This document shows, in pieces, positions 21,930-29,990 of a DNA stretch of 30,293 nucleotides; within the stretch, counting starts at the first letter, position 1, and each line of letters starts with the position of its first letter. Under the pieces are notes generated by a model, which worked only from the letters and a program-made list of their open reading frames with translations, did no database searches and was not told where the DNA came from. Source of the DNA: an uncultured Clostridia bacterium. Its GTDB lineage: Bacteria > Bacillota > Clostridia > Oscillospirales > Acutalibacteraceae. A program made the translations under genes and the position numbers. The stretch covers positions 1-30,293 of the forward strand of contig CALBKQ010000140.1 of the NCBI GenBank assembly GCA_937895645.1. The letters run 5' to 3'.

Positions 21930-23429
21930 ATGAAAAAGGCAAAAATGTCACTTGTATCTGAATTTACAAGTGCAAAAATTGACGAAAGAATTTATGGCTC
22001 TTTTATTGAGCATTTAGGTCGTGCGGTATATGGAGGCATTTATGAGCCTGACCACCCTACTGCTGACGAAGATGGTTTTAGAACTGATGTTATTGAAAAG
22101 GTTAAAAAACTCAATGTGCCTGTTGTACGTTACCCAGGTGGCAACTTTGTTTCAGGCTACATTTGGGAAGACGGTGTTGGTCCTAAAGAACTTCGTCCTA
22201 AAAAATTGGAACTTGCATGGGGCGTTACAGAGCCTAATCTTTTTGGTACAAACGAGTTCGCAAAGTGGTGTAAAAAAGCAAACTCTCAACCTATGATGGC
22301 AGTAAACCTTGGTCTTCGTGGTCCTGAAGAAGCAAGAAATCTCGTTGAATACTGCAACCACAAATCAGGTAGTTACTGGAGTGACCTTCGTCGTTCACAC
22401 GGTTACGAAGACCCCCACAACATTAAACTCTGGTGTCTTGGTAATGAAATGGACGGTGACTGGCAGATTGGTCACAAAACAGCTTATGAATATGGTAGAA
22501 CAGCTGCTGAAGCATCAAAGATAATGAAATGGACTGACAATTCCATTGAAACTGTACTTTGTGGCAGTGCATCTCGTGATATGGCAACTTTTGGTGATTG
22601 GGAGGCTACAACTCTCGACTTGGCTTATGATAAAGTTGACTATCTTTCACTTCACATTTATTTTGATAATCGTGCAAATGATACACCATCATTCCTTGCA
22701 AAAAGTATGAAAATGGACGAATTTATCAGTTCGGTTGTTTGCATTTGTGACTATATAAAAGCAAAAAAACGCTCAAAGCATACTGTTAACCTTTCATTTG
22801 ACGAATGGAATGTTTGGTATCACTCAAACGGTGTTCATGTTGACAAATGGAGCACAGCCCCTCATCAGCTTGAAGACATTTACAATTTTGAAGATGCACT
22901 TTTAGTAGCGCTTATGCTTATGACTCTGTTAAAACACGCAGACCGTGTTAAAATCGGTTGTCTTGCACAACTTGTAAATGTCATTGCACCAATTATGACC
23001 GAAAACGGTGGTGCTTGTTGGGAACAGACTATTTTCTACCCATTTATGCACTTGTCAAACTACGGTCGTGGCTACACACTTGAGTCCCGCGTGATTTCCC
23101 CTAAACACGACACAAAAGAATTTACAGATGTCCCTGACATTGAAAGTATCGCCACTATCAGTGAAGATAAAGAAAATCTTACAATCTTTGCAGTAAACAG
23201 AAATATGGAAGAAGACGTACTTTTCGATGTTTCACTTCTTGATTTCGAAAACTTACAGGTACTTGAACACATTGAAATGAGTGGTTTTGATATTAAGGCT
23301 GAAAACAGCGCAATAGCTACTCCTGTTAAGCCATTCAAGGCAGAAAATCCTGACTTTGATGGAAAAAACCTTACTGTTAATCTTAAACCACTTTCATGGA
23401 ATGTTATTAGACTTGCAAAAAAGAAATAA
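21930..23429 (+). CDS. GH51 alpha-L-arabinofuranosidase
   Basis: Intracellular family 51 glycoside hydrolase that removes terminal alpha-L-arabinofuranosyl groups from arabino- and arabinoxylo-oligosaccharides. At 499 aa it has normal length and no signal peptide. The signature GSFIEHLGRAVYGGIY opens the barrel. Glu173 in LWCLGNEMDG is the acid/base and Glu292 in LSFDEWNVW the nucleophile; VVRYPGGNFVSGY and the C-terminal beta domain (LKPLSWNVIRLA) also fit. Ribosome binding site AAGGTGG precedes the ATG. Unusually it sits 12 bases after an LCP wall gene rather than with arabinose genes; no arabinan transporter is adjacent, so linear or branched oligomers must come through a transporter elsewhere. 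Confidence 0.94.
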   Translation: MKKAKMSLVSEFTSAKIDERIYGSFIEHLGRAVYGGIYEPDHPTADEDGFRTDVIEKVKKLNVPVVRYPGGNFVSGYIWEDGVGPKELRPKKLELAWGVTEPNLFGTNEFAKWCKKANSQPMMAVNLGLRGPEEARNLVEYCNHKSGSYWSDLRRSHGYEDPHNIKLWCLGNEMDGDWQIGHKTAYEYGRTAAEASKIMKWTDNSIETVLCGSASRDMATFGDWEATTLDLAYDKVDYLSLHIYFDNRANDTPSFLAKSMKMDEFISSVVCICDYIKAKKRSKHTVNLSFDEWNVWYHSNGVHVDKWSTAPHQLEDIYNFEDALLVALMLMTLLKHADRVKIGCLAQLVNVIAPIMTENGGACWEQTIFYPFMHLSNYGRGYTLESRVISPKHDTKEFTDVPDIESIATISEDKENLTIFAVNRNMEEDVLFDVSLLDFENLQVLEHIEMSGFDIKAENSAIATPVKPFKAENPDFDGKNLTVNLKPLSWNVIRLAKKK

Positions 23430-23476
23430 ATATAGTATAATATTTTTTAATCTTTAATAAAGAAAGAGTTGATTTT

Positions 23477-24244
23477 ATGGCTGCTAAATGTCCTCAGTGT
23501 GGACACACACTTAAACTCTGGAATTTCAAAGCAGAATGCCCTGAGTGTGGAACAAATATTCCTAACTATCAGTGGGAGAAAAGACTTAACGATGATGCTG
23601 ACTTTGCAGAAAAAGCTTTTGCAAAAATGCACTATAAAACAGCAAACTTCAAAAGTGCTGTTGCAGGTTCAAAACTTCGCATTGTCCGTCTTGCAATGAC
23701 ATTTGCTCCACTTATAGCACTTGTACTTCCACTTTATAACTTTACACTTTCACTTCCATTCCGTGAAAGCACCGAGTCAGTTTCATTCTTAACATTTGTG
23801 CTTAACTATCTTCTTAAAGTTGATATTGGAAGCGTGTTAAAACTTATTGGCGGTGAAGTACTTGGTGACGCAACACTTAAGGTTGTAATTGCTTGTGTAC
23901 TCTTACTTGTTGCAGTTGTATGCGGTGTTTCTAACTTCTTTGTGCTTTTGATTTCAGGTATAAAAATGCGTTACAGACTTAATGTAGCACTCAACCTTAT
24001 CAGCACAATCTCTTGGGCAGTAGCTGCTGTATTCTTTGCACAGTTCACATCTGCTTGTACTGCACTTGGCGGTGGTATTGTTACTGAATGTAGTCTTGGT
24101 ATAGGTTTCATTGTTGGTTGCGTTCTTTTCGCAGTAAACTTTGTACTTAACCTTGTTGTTGGTAAAGGTCTTAAAAAGCAACTTAATGAACAACCATCAA
24201 TGGAAGAGTTTATTGAAAACGAAATCGCATCTCTTCGCAAATAA
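23477..24244 (+). CDS. Zinc-ribbon membrane protein of unknown function
   Basis: I do not recognise a specific family. Residues 5-25 form a compact zinc ribbon with two CPxCG knuckles (CPQCGHTLKLWNFKAECPECG). After about 40 charged residues come four or five hydrophobic segments: FAPLIALVLPLYNFTL, VVIACVLLLVAVVCGVSNFFVLLI, LNLISTISWAVAAVFFAQF and IGFIVGCVLFAVNFVLNLVV. The tail is basic, then acidic (PSMEEFIENEIASL). The plan (cytoplasmic ribbon, then membrane helices) is common in Clostridia, often without known function. TATAAT at 23437-23442 may give it its own promoter. It ends just before a hairpin that contains the ribosome binding site of the next gene. Confidence 0.75.
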   Translation: MAAKCPQCGHTLKLWNFKAECPECGTNIPNYQWEKRLNDDADFAEKAFAKMHYKTANFKSAVAGSKLRIVRLAMTFAPLIALVLPLYNFTLSLPFRESTESVSFLTFVLNYLLKVDIGSVLKLIGGEVLGDATLKVVIACVLLLVAVVCGVSNFFVLLISGIKMRYRLNVALNLISTISWAVAAVFFAQFTSACTALGGGIVTECSLGIGFIVGCVLFAVNFVLNLVVGKGLKKQLNEQPSMEEFIENEIASLRK

Positions 24245-24270
24245 CCATAAAATCAATACATAAATATTAT

Positions 24271-24302
24271 TCCCTCCCGTATATTTTACAGGAGGGATTT
24301 TT
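24271..24302 (+). terminator. Hairpin that is both terminator-like and encloses the pdaB ribosome binding site
   Basis: TCCCTCC (24271-24277) pairs with GGAGGGA (24291-24297), then five T residues run to the ATG at 24303. An inner GTA/TAC pairing (24279-24281 with 24287-24289) can stack on it. GGAGGG (24291-24296) is also the only good ribosome binding site for the following gene, so the hairpin could end transcription from upstream, and in longer transcripts hide the translation start. Confidence 0.65.
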
Positions 24303-25061
24303 ATGTTTATGTGGACTGTTTCAAAACGCAGATTTATTGGTTTTTTATGTATAATCTTTGCAATTACTGTAATTATAGGATTGTTCTTAAATGAAAATAT
24401 TTCCGTTTCATCATCAAAACGAAAACTACCCATATACTGCGTTAATACTGACGAAAAAAAGATTGCAATAACCTTTGACGCTGCGTGGACTAATCAGGAT
24501 ACTAACGAAATCATACAAATTCTAAAAAAGCATAATGCAAAGGCAACATTTTTTATTGTCGGGGATTGGGCAGAGAAGTTTCCGGAAAGTGTAAAAGCGT
24601 TTCACGACGCAGGTCATACTATAGCTAACCATTCTGACACTCATAAAGCTTTTTCAAAATGCTCATATAACGAAATAAAAGAAGAAATTGTAAACTGCAA
24701 TAAAAAACTTGAAAGTATTACAGGCACACCTGTAACACTTGTCCGTGCCCCATCAGGCGATTATACCGACCAGAGTTTAGACGTGTGCAAAGAACTGAAT
24801 ATGACAATGGTTCAATGGAATTGTGATAGCCTTGACTACACCAAAATTTCTACAGATGAAATTGTAAACAGGGTTATAAAGGGAACAACTAATGGTTCGA
24901 TTTTACTTTTTCATAACGGAGTAGATAATACTGCCCCTGCCCTTGACAAAATTCTTACTAAGTTATCATCACAAGGCTATTCTTTCGTTTCAGTTGAAGA
25001 TTTAATATATAAAGACGATTTTTACATTGACCATACGGGTAAGCAGTGTAAAAATATGTAA
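24303..25061 (+). CDS. pdaB: PdaB-like polysaccharide deacetylase (carbohydrate esterase 4)
   Basis: A 252-aa protein with an N-terminal membrane anchor (FIGFLCIIFAITVIIGLFL) and a NodB/CE4 domain outside. Motifs in order: ITFDAAWTNQDT (first motif with catalytic Asp; the usual second Asp is Ala, as is common in PdaB), FFIVGDWAEKFPE, NHSDTHKAFSKC (metal His pair), RAPSGDYT (in place of the usual RPPYGDY) and ILLFHNG. In Bacillus, PdaB is needed to keep spores intact by acting on cortex peptidoglycan, which agrees with dpaA/dpaB in this window. Whether it deacetylates or is a degenerate member is not settled by sequence. The ATG at 24303 lies six bases after GGAGGG; a second ATG lies at 24309. 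CATAAATA at 24259-24266 loosely resembles a sporulation -10 box, but weakly. Confidence 0.82.
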   Translation: MFMWTVSKRRFIGFLCIIFAITVIIGLFLNENISVSSSKRKLPIYCVNTDEKKIAITFDAAWTNQDTNEIIQILKKHNAKATFFIVGDWAEKFPESVKAFHDAGHTIANHSDTHKAFSKCSYNEIKEEIVNCNKKLESITGTPVTLVRAPSGDYTDQSLDVCKELNMTMVQWNCDSLDYTKISTDEIVNRVIKGTTNGSILLFHNGVDNTAPALDKILTKLSSQGYSFVSVEDLIYKDDFYIDHTGKQCKNM

Positions 25062-25079
25062 AATAAGTACAAAGAGTAC

Positions 25080-25108
25080 AAAAAAATATATATTTTTTTA
25101 TTTTTTTT
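25080..25108 (+). terminator. A/T palindrome, possible terminator after pdaB
   Basis: A perfect 20-bp palindrome of the form A7-TATATA-T7 (25080-25099), then a further T-run to 25108. Its stem has no G or C, so as a terminator it would be weak; it may instead be an upstream element of the promoter at 25120-25148. Confidence 0.4.
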
Positions 25109-25119
25109 GTAACTTTTTC

Positions 25120-25148
25120 TTGAATTTCTTGTGATTTTAGGTTACAAT
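25120..25148 (+). promoter_or_regulatory. Sigma-A promoter for the phosphoribosyltransferase-like gene
   Basis: TTGAAT (25120-25125), 17-base spacer, TACAAT (25143-25148). The start would be near 25155, followed by AAGGGGGA and the ATG at 25188. Confidence 0.6.
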
Positions 25149-25187
25149 GAATAACATAAAAAAGTAATAATTTCAAGGGGGATTTTT

Positions 25188-25832
25188 ATGCCAACAACAA
25201 GCATTTCAAAAATCAAAACAAATCAAAACAATTTGTTCCTTCGTGTTGCAAGAGGTCACTTTGCAACAAACAGTTCTCACAGCAATTACTACATTGATGT
25301 TGCTGCACAGAAATCCCGTCTTTCTGAGGCAAAAGCTATTGCTCACGAACTTTGCAAAAATCACAGATACAGTAATAAGATTGTTGATACTATTCTTTGC
25401 CTTGACGGTACTGAAGTTATAAGCACTTGTATTGCTGACGAACTTACAAAACATGACTACATCAACATTAACGCTCACCAGACAATTTATGTTGTTACCC
25501 CTGAAATTGTTAATGGTTCACAAATTATTTTCAGAGATAATCTTGTTAACACAATTAAAGGTAAGCACGTACTTGTTACTGCAGTTTCTGTAGCATCTGG
25601 TAACACTGCAAAATCTGCTATTGAAGCAATTAAATACTATGGCGGTGATGTTGTAGGCGTTGCATCAATCTTCGCTACAAGCGAAACTTGTGAGGGATAT
25701 GAAGTAAATTCAGTATTTAACCCTAAAGATTTACCTGATTATTTCAGCGTACCATCACACGAATGTCCACTTTGTAAAGAGGGTAAAAAACTTGACGCTC
25801 TTATAAACTGTCACGGATATTCAAAACTTTAA
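25188..25832 (+). CDS. Divergent phosphoribosyltransferase-like protein
   Basis: A 214-aa protein with a type I PRTase-like fold, related to orotate phosphoribosyltransferase annotations in Clostridia. After an N-terminal region (NLFLRVARGHFATNSSHSNYYIDV), the strand-loop KHVLVTAVSVASGNTAKSAIEAIKYYGG occupies the place of the PRPP motif. There the usual acidic pair before TGGT is replaced by Thr-Ala, and the loop reads ASGNT. The C-terminus carries a CPLCKEGKKLD motif and one later Cys, which could bind metal. It has its own promoter and a very strong ribosome binding site (AAGGGGGA). A true orotate enzyme seems unlikely because no pyrimidine genes are near and the motif is altered; a regulatory or salvage role is possible. 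Confidence 0.65.
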   Translation: MPTTSISKIKTNQNNLFLRVARGHFATNSSHSNYYIDVAAQKSRLSEAKAIAHELCKNHRYSNKIVDTILCLDGTEVISTCIADELTKHDYININAHQTIYVVTPEIVNGSQIIFRDNLVNTIKGKHVLVTAVSVASGNTAKSAIEAIKYYGGDVVGVASIFATSETCEGYEVNSVFNPKDLPDYFSVPSHECPLCKEGKKLDALINCHGYSKL

Positions 25833-25844
25833 TAAAAGATTTAA

Positions 25845-25864
25845 GGCGGGGTAAATGCCCCGCC
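25845..25864 (+). terminator. GC-rich hairpin after the PRTase-like gene
   Basis: A perfect 7-bp stem, GGCGGGG (25845-25851) and CCCCGCC (25858-25864), with loop TAAATG. It is followed by CTAATATTGT, so the U-tract is poor; termination may be partial and allow read-through into the lipoprotein gene. Confidence 0.55.
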
Positions 25865-25892
25865 CTAATATTGTAAATAGGAAGTGTTTGAT

Positions 25893-26843
25893 ATGAAAAG
25901 ATTTATTGCATCATTCTTGTGCTTTGTTTTACTTATTTTTTCAGTTGGTTGTGGAAAGAACGAGCCTGTTAACTCTGACGAGCCATCAACTACTGAGGGC
26001 AATATTTTTGACAACCCATTTGATGACGGCACAACAACTACTACAACTACTCAACCTGAAACTACAACCAAAAAGGCAGAAACTACTACAAAGAAGCCTG
26101 AAACAACAACTAAAAAGCCTGTTGATACAGGTATAAAATCAATTAAAGCAAAAGATTATGAAACATCATCTGCAACACAGACTGTTTATTACCCTGACAA
26201 CATAGACGTTGTTTCAAAGCCTTACCCTGTAATTGCATGGGCAAACGGTACAATGGTTACCTCAGGTTTTTATGATAAGTTGCTTATTGAAATTGCAAAA
26301 GGTGGTTACATAGTAGTTGCATGTGACGAGTCAATGTCTGCTGACGGTACTGCACAAATTGCTTCTATTGATTTTATTTTAAGTAAAAATAATGATAAAA
26401 ACGATATTTTCTATAACAAGATTGATACAAATAAAATTGGCGTTATTGGTCATTCACAAGGTGGACGCTCATCTGTAAATGCAGCAGTTGCCGATTCGCG
26501 AATTGACTGCGTTGTTTCAATCGCAGGCAGTAACTTTGATTACGAAGTTGAAGGTCTTAACAAACCTACACTCTTTTTTGCAGGCACAAATGATATGATT
26601 GTTTCTCCATCACAATGGATTGAGCCAGCATACGAAATTGCAAAAGGTCCTACTGTTTATGCGTCACTTAATGGTGGTATTCACACAACTTGCAGTACAA
26701 ACCCAGAAAAGTATTCAGGTTACATTATAGATTGGTTTGATGGTTGGCTTAAAAATGACAGCAAGGCTCTTAACACATTCAAAGACGGTGGCAAATTATC
26801 AAAGGACTCTGCTTGGATAGATTTCAAGTGTAAAAACATATAA
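25893..26843 (+). CDS. Lipoprotein alpha/beta hydrolase with Thr-Lys linker
   Basis: A 316-aa secreted enzyme. Residues 1-20 are a lipoprotein-type signal (FLCFVLLIFSVGC) with Cys20 as the likely lipid site, although Ser at -3 is not ideal for the lipobox. Residues about 45-79 are a Thr-rich linker with three TTTKK(A/P)E-like heptapeptides. The catalytic domain from about 85 is of the dienelactone hydrolase/chlorophyllase/PETase-like group: nucleophile Ser188 in IGHSQGG, Asp234 in AGTNDMIV and His264 in NGGIHTTC. It probably hydrolyses an ester outside the cell, but the substrate is unknown. The start is ATG 25893 with AGGAAG upstream; the GTG at 25884 overlaps that site. Confidence 0.85.
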   Translation: MKRFIASFLCFVLLIFSVGCGKNEPVNSDEPSTTEGNIFDNPFDDGTTTTTTTQPETTTKKAETTTKKPETTTKKPVDTGIKSIKAKDYETSSATQTVYYPDNIDVVSKPYPVIAWANGTMVTSGFYDKLLIEIAKGGYIVVACDESMSADGTAQIASIDFILSKNNDKNDIFYNKIDTNKIGVIGHSQGGRSSVNAAVADSRIDCVVSIAGSNFDYEVEGLNKPTLFFAGTNDMIVSPSQWIEPAYEIAKGPTVYASLNGGIHTTCSTNPEKYSGYIIDWFDGWLKNDSKALNTFKDGGKLSKDSAWIDFKCKNI

Positions 26844-26853
26844 GTAAATATTA

Positions 26854-26882
26854 AAGGGACTCGTTGTGAGTCCCTTAATTTT
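26854..26882. terminator. Bidirectional terminator between converging genes
   Basis: A perfect 9-bp stem, AAGGGACTC (26854-26862) and GAGTCCCTT (26868-26876), with loop GTTGT, then AATTTT on the plus strand. The minus-strand gene ends at 26881, just beside it, so it probably ends both transcripts. Confidence 0.85.
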
Positions 26883-27357
26883 ATACTCTTTTCATTTTTG
26901 AAAATTTTTCGCCCCAGCTATTTGCCCAACTTTCACAATAAAGTTTATAGTATGAAACATTATTCTTTTCACGATATTTTGCGAAACAGTTGCACCAAAT
27001 CACTGATGGAATTGCAACAATAGGGTAATAAAGCGGACCTAACAATAAACATTGCCAAGTGTGACCATATTCGTGAATTCTTGTATTATAAGTCCATTCT
27101 TTATTGGGGTGGTCTGCTCTCATAAAAATGAATGTACCCATTGAAAGACCGCCTTGATTCCAAGGCATATAAACGATATTTGCATAGCCGAATTTCTGGT
27201 GCTTATAGCCCAGTATTTTAGTGCAGATAAAATATGCAATACCGCCTACAATATTTACTGAAAATCCCCAAGTCCATTGAACAATATAAAAGAAAATGTC
27301 AAACAATACACTTCTTTTCACTGTTGGTGCAGTTTTAGTTATATCAATTTTACTCAT
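26881..27357 (-). CDS. Small membrane protein with an HEXXH motif
   Basis: I do not recognise a named family. The 158 aa include a hydrophobic segment at about 20-48 (LFDIFFYIVQWTWGFSVNIVGGIAYFI is the region), an extracytoplasmic or cytosolic loop with MPWNQGGLSMGTFIFMRAD, then RIHEYGHTWQCLLLGPLYYPIVAIPSVIW. HEYGH matches the HEXXH zinc-binding signature, and the Glu of YCESWANSWG 40 residues later could be a third ligand as in gluzincins. A non-catalytic role is also possible. GGGGGAG precedes the ATG. It follows the GPH transporter gene after 14 bases and is co-transcribed with it, but no functional link is evident. Confidence 0.65.
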   Translation of the reverse strand: MSKIDITKTAPTVKRSVLFDIFFYIVQWTWGFSVNIVGGIAYFICTKILGYKHQKFGYANIVYMPWNQGGLSMGTFIFMRADHPNKEWTYNTRIHEYGHTWQCLLLGPLYYPIVAIPSVIWCNCFAKYREKNNVSYYKLYCESWANSWGEKFSKMKRV

Positions 27358-27371
27358 AGTTTTCTCCCCCG

Positions 27372-29021
27372 TTATGCATTAGCCATTAACGCTTGTTTTT
27401 CTAATTCTTTTTCTATAAGAATTATATACTCACCATTCTCATTTCTTACAAGTGTATGGCCTTGAGTTTCGTCGTTATTGCGACCTAACCAAGTATTTTC
27501 TAATTTATGACCTGCTAGAATTTCGCAACGCTCTTTTTCGTAAGGGCTAAGAGTCACACTACCATATTTGTGCTTTGTAGCAATAGCAGCACGAATCATT
27601 GTGTGGTCGTCTTTTGTCATCTTAAAGTTTCTTAAAAGTATGTAAGATACAAGTGCACAAATCATTGGAATAATGGCAACGCAAAGTCTAATACCGAATA
27701 TTGCAGAGTCAGGTTGCTCTACAAATTCAGTTGCCTCACTATTTGTATCAAGACCAAATCCGCCAAGAATAAGAGTAACTATAAATGTATTGATACCACC
27801 TGTAACCTGTTTAACCATTGTGTTACAAGTTGAAACAACACCTTCTCGACGACGGCCTGTAATCAATTCATCCACATCAGTCAAATCAGGGAATACATTA
27901 TTGCAAACAAAACCTATACCACTCATACCGAATGGGTAAAGAATTGTTCCAACAATCATAAGAATAAGCATAAATGTTGATTTTGGTGTGTCAGGTTGAC
28001 TTGCTTGTACCACAAGTGCAACTGACAGACCTAAAATCATAAACGGGGTTACGATTGTACCGCATTTTTTCTTACCATGTTTCATAGTAAGAGCATAGTT
28101 AAGTGGGAACGCTGCTGACTCAAAAATTCCAGCAAAAGTATTAAAAATAGGGTAATATTTATACTGATTTGCAAGGAAAGTTACATAATAAATGTATGTT
28201 GTAGAGTAGAAACTTCTTGCAGTTTCCCAAAAGAAACTAATGCCGAAATACTGTCTGAAAGATTTGCTTTTGAATACAAGCACATATTCTTTAAGCGCTG
28301 AGACCAAATCAAGAGGTTCGTTTTTCATATCTAACGAACTTGGCTCTTTAACAAGTTTGAATGTACCGTAAATTGAAATACTATACATTGTTGCAAGAAT
28401 TATACCTGCAATAAAAAATGGCATTTTTGCATCTCTGTTAAGTCCGTCAGAAAATCCAAATACTGAAAGTAAAATAAGCAAAATGATATATGACGGAATC
28501 ATACCGCAAGAGTTAAAAATATAACTTACGGATGTATATTGAGTACGCTTGTTGTATTCAGGTGCAAGTTCAGGAAGCATAGCAGTATGTGGCACAGCAA
28601 TAATAGTGTATGCTGTTTTATAAAGCACATAAGCAAATATAAAATATGCCATAGTGGAATATGGATGCTTTTCGCCATCAAGTCCAAAGGAATTCCATAA
28701 CATTATGTATGAAACAAACACAAAAGGAATACCCCATTTTAAGTATGCTCTGTGTCTACCATATTTTGAACGGGTACGGTCAGTAATAATGCCCATTATA
28801 GGGTCGTTAATACCATCCCACACAACTGCAATCATAGTAATAAAACCTGCATAACGAATATCAAGTCCTACTACACGCGTTAAAAATATACTGAAATACA
28901 TACTGATTATGTAACCGCCACCACCAATAAAAATATTGGTAAAGCAGTAATATATCATAGGCAGTACTGTATCTTTGAATGTACCCTCAACACCTATTGC
29001 TTTCTTAAATTTTTCACCCAT
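27372..29021 (-). CDS. GPH-family sugar:cation symporter (MelB-like)
   Basis: A 549-aa major-facilitator protein of the glycoside-pentoside-hexuronide:cation symporter group. The N-terminal signature is clear: VWDGINDPIMGIITDRTRSKYGRHRAYLKWG, containing the conserved Asp pair and the Arg-rich loop between helices 2 and 3; ELAPEYNKRTQYTS between helices 4 and 5 is also typical. About 12 membrane helices are seen. It is longer than usual by a soluble C-terminal tail of about 85 residues after the last helix (YILLRNFKMTK onward). The substrate is unknown, possibly plant-derived glycosides, given GH13 and GH51 genes nearby. The ribosome binding site before ATG 29021 is weak (GATGAT). Confidence 0.88.
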   Translation of the reverse strand: MGEKFKKAIGVEGTFKDTVLPMIYYCFTNIFIGGGGYIISMYFSIFLTRVVGLDIRYAGFITMIAVVWDGINDPIMGIITDRTRSKYGRHRAYLKWGIPFVFVSYIMLWNSFGLDGEKHPYSTMAYFIFAYVLYKTAYTIIAVPHTAMLPELAPEYNKRTQYTSVSYIFNSCGMIPSYIILLILLSVFGFSDGLNRDAKMPFFIAGIILATMYSISIYGTFKLVKEPSSLDMKNEPLDLVSALKEYVLVFKSKSFRQYFGISFFWETARSFYSTTYIYYVTFLANQYKYYPIFNTFAGIFESAAFPLNYALTMKHGKKKCGTIVTPFMILGLSVALVVQASQPDTPKSTFMLILMIVGTILYPFGMSGIGFVCNNVFPDLTDVDELITGRRREGVVSTCNTMVKQVTGGINTFIVTLILGGFGLDTNSEATEFVEQPDSAIFGIRLCVAIIPMICALVSYILLRNFKMTKDDHTMIRAAIATKHKYGSVTLSPYEKERCEILAGHKLENTWLGRNNDETQGHTLVRNENGEYIILIEKELEKQALMANA

Positions 29022-29044
29022 TTTATCATCTCGCTAATATACAT

Positions 29045-29076
29045 AAACGGTAAGCTAATAACTGTGCTTACCGTTT
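29045..29076 (-). terminator. Hairpin after the lipid kinase gene
   Basis: A perfect 11-bp inverted repeat, AAACGGTAAGC (29045-29055) and GCTTACCGTTT (29066-29076), with a 10-nt loop. On the minus strand it follows the lipid kinase stop by about 10 bases and ends in TTTATGTATAT, a modest U-tract. It probably separates the glyQS-lipid kinase unit from the GPH transporter. Confidence 0.7.
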
Positions 29077-29086
29077 AATTGTTTAT

Positions 29087-29989
29087 TTATACTTTTTCAA
29101 CAAGTATTGTAACGGCATTTTCTAAAGTTTTGACCTCAACAAAATCATGGTCGCCACCGTTTTCGCCGTCTAGAGTCCAGTTAACTGGTTTCTCAAACCA
29201 GAATTTGAAGTTTTTGCCATGTCTCACTACAAGATTTTCATTATGAAGAACATCTTTGGTAACAAACATATCACGAAGGATTGTAACAAGGTCCCCAGGA
29301 TTTTTTGGCATTTTTATAAGTGCCAATTCGTGAAGTCCGTCATCAAATTCTACCCCTGCTTTTGTAAGCACAGGAAATCCTGCAACAGAGTATGAGTTTG
29401 AAACACCTCCATAGAAGAATTTACCCTCTATAATTTCACCGTCTTCACACTCAATTTTCGCCTTAAAACCACGAATCTTGTGAACTTCTTTAGCGGTTTC
29501 CCAATAGTATGCTCCCCTACCGATTTTATTCTTGAGTTTCTGTTTTGCCTTGTATGAAACATCACAGAAATTACCGAAACAAGAAACATAAATAAACTGT
29601 TCGTCACCGTTAAAGTCGCCTATATCAACCTTTATTTCTTTACCGTTGATAATTGTATCAACTGCTTCAAGTGGATTTGTAGGGATATGCAAAGAATGTG
29701 CAAAATCGTTTGTTGTGCCCATAGGAATATAACCGATTTTAGCATTGCTTTCTAGCGTCACAACACCACATATTGTCTCTTTAAGAGTACCATCACCACC
29801 ACAGCACACAATTAAATCTTTGTTTTCACCGTAGTTGAGAGTTATAACAGTTGCGTTTTTGTCGATTTCAGTATATCTTGTTTCAATAACATATCCTACA
29901 TCTTCAAATCTTTTAACAATTTCGGGAAGATAGTCAATACCACGTTTTTTACCTGCAATAGGGTTGATAATAAGCAGAAGTTTTTTCAT
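29087..29989 (-). CDS. Diacylglycerol kinase-family lipid kinase (DagK/YegS type)
   Basis: A soluble lipid kinase, 300 aa, of the DAGK catalytic family, which phosphorylates diacylglycerol released at the membrane (for example by lipoteichoic acid synthesis) or related lipids. Motifs: LLIINPIAGKKRG near the N-terminus (nucleotide region), IVCCGGDGTLKETICGV (GGDGT), IGYIPMGTTNDFAHSL and DDGLHELALIK. The start is set at ATG 29989, one base after the glycyl-tRNA synthetase stop and seven bases after GGAG in that gene's end; an in-frame ATG at 30025 lies inside the upstream gene and would add 12 unlike residues. The genes are clearly co-transcribed. Confidence 0.92.
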   Translation of the reverse strand: MKKLLLIINPIAGKKRGIDYLPEIVKRFEDVGYVIETRYTEIDKNATVITLNYGENKDLIVCCGGDGTLKETICGVVTLESNAKIGYIPMGTTNDFAHSLHIPTNPLEAVDTIINGKEIKVDIGDFNGDEQFIYVSCFGNFCDVSYKAKQKLKNKIGRGAYYWETAKEVHKIRGFKAKIECEDGEIIEGKFFYGGVSNSYSVAGFPVLTKAGVEFDDGLHELALIKMPKNPGDLVTILRDMFVTKDVLHNENLVVRHGKNFKFWFEKPVNWTLDGENGGDHDFVEVKTLENAVTILVEKV

Positions 29990-29990
29990 A

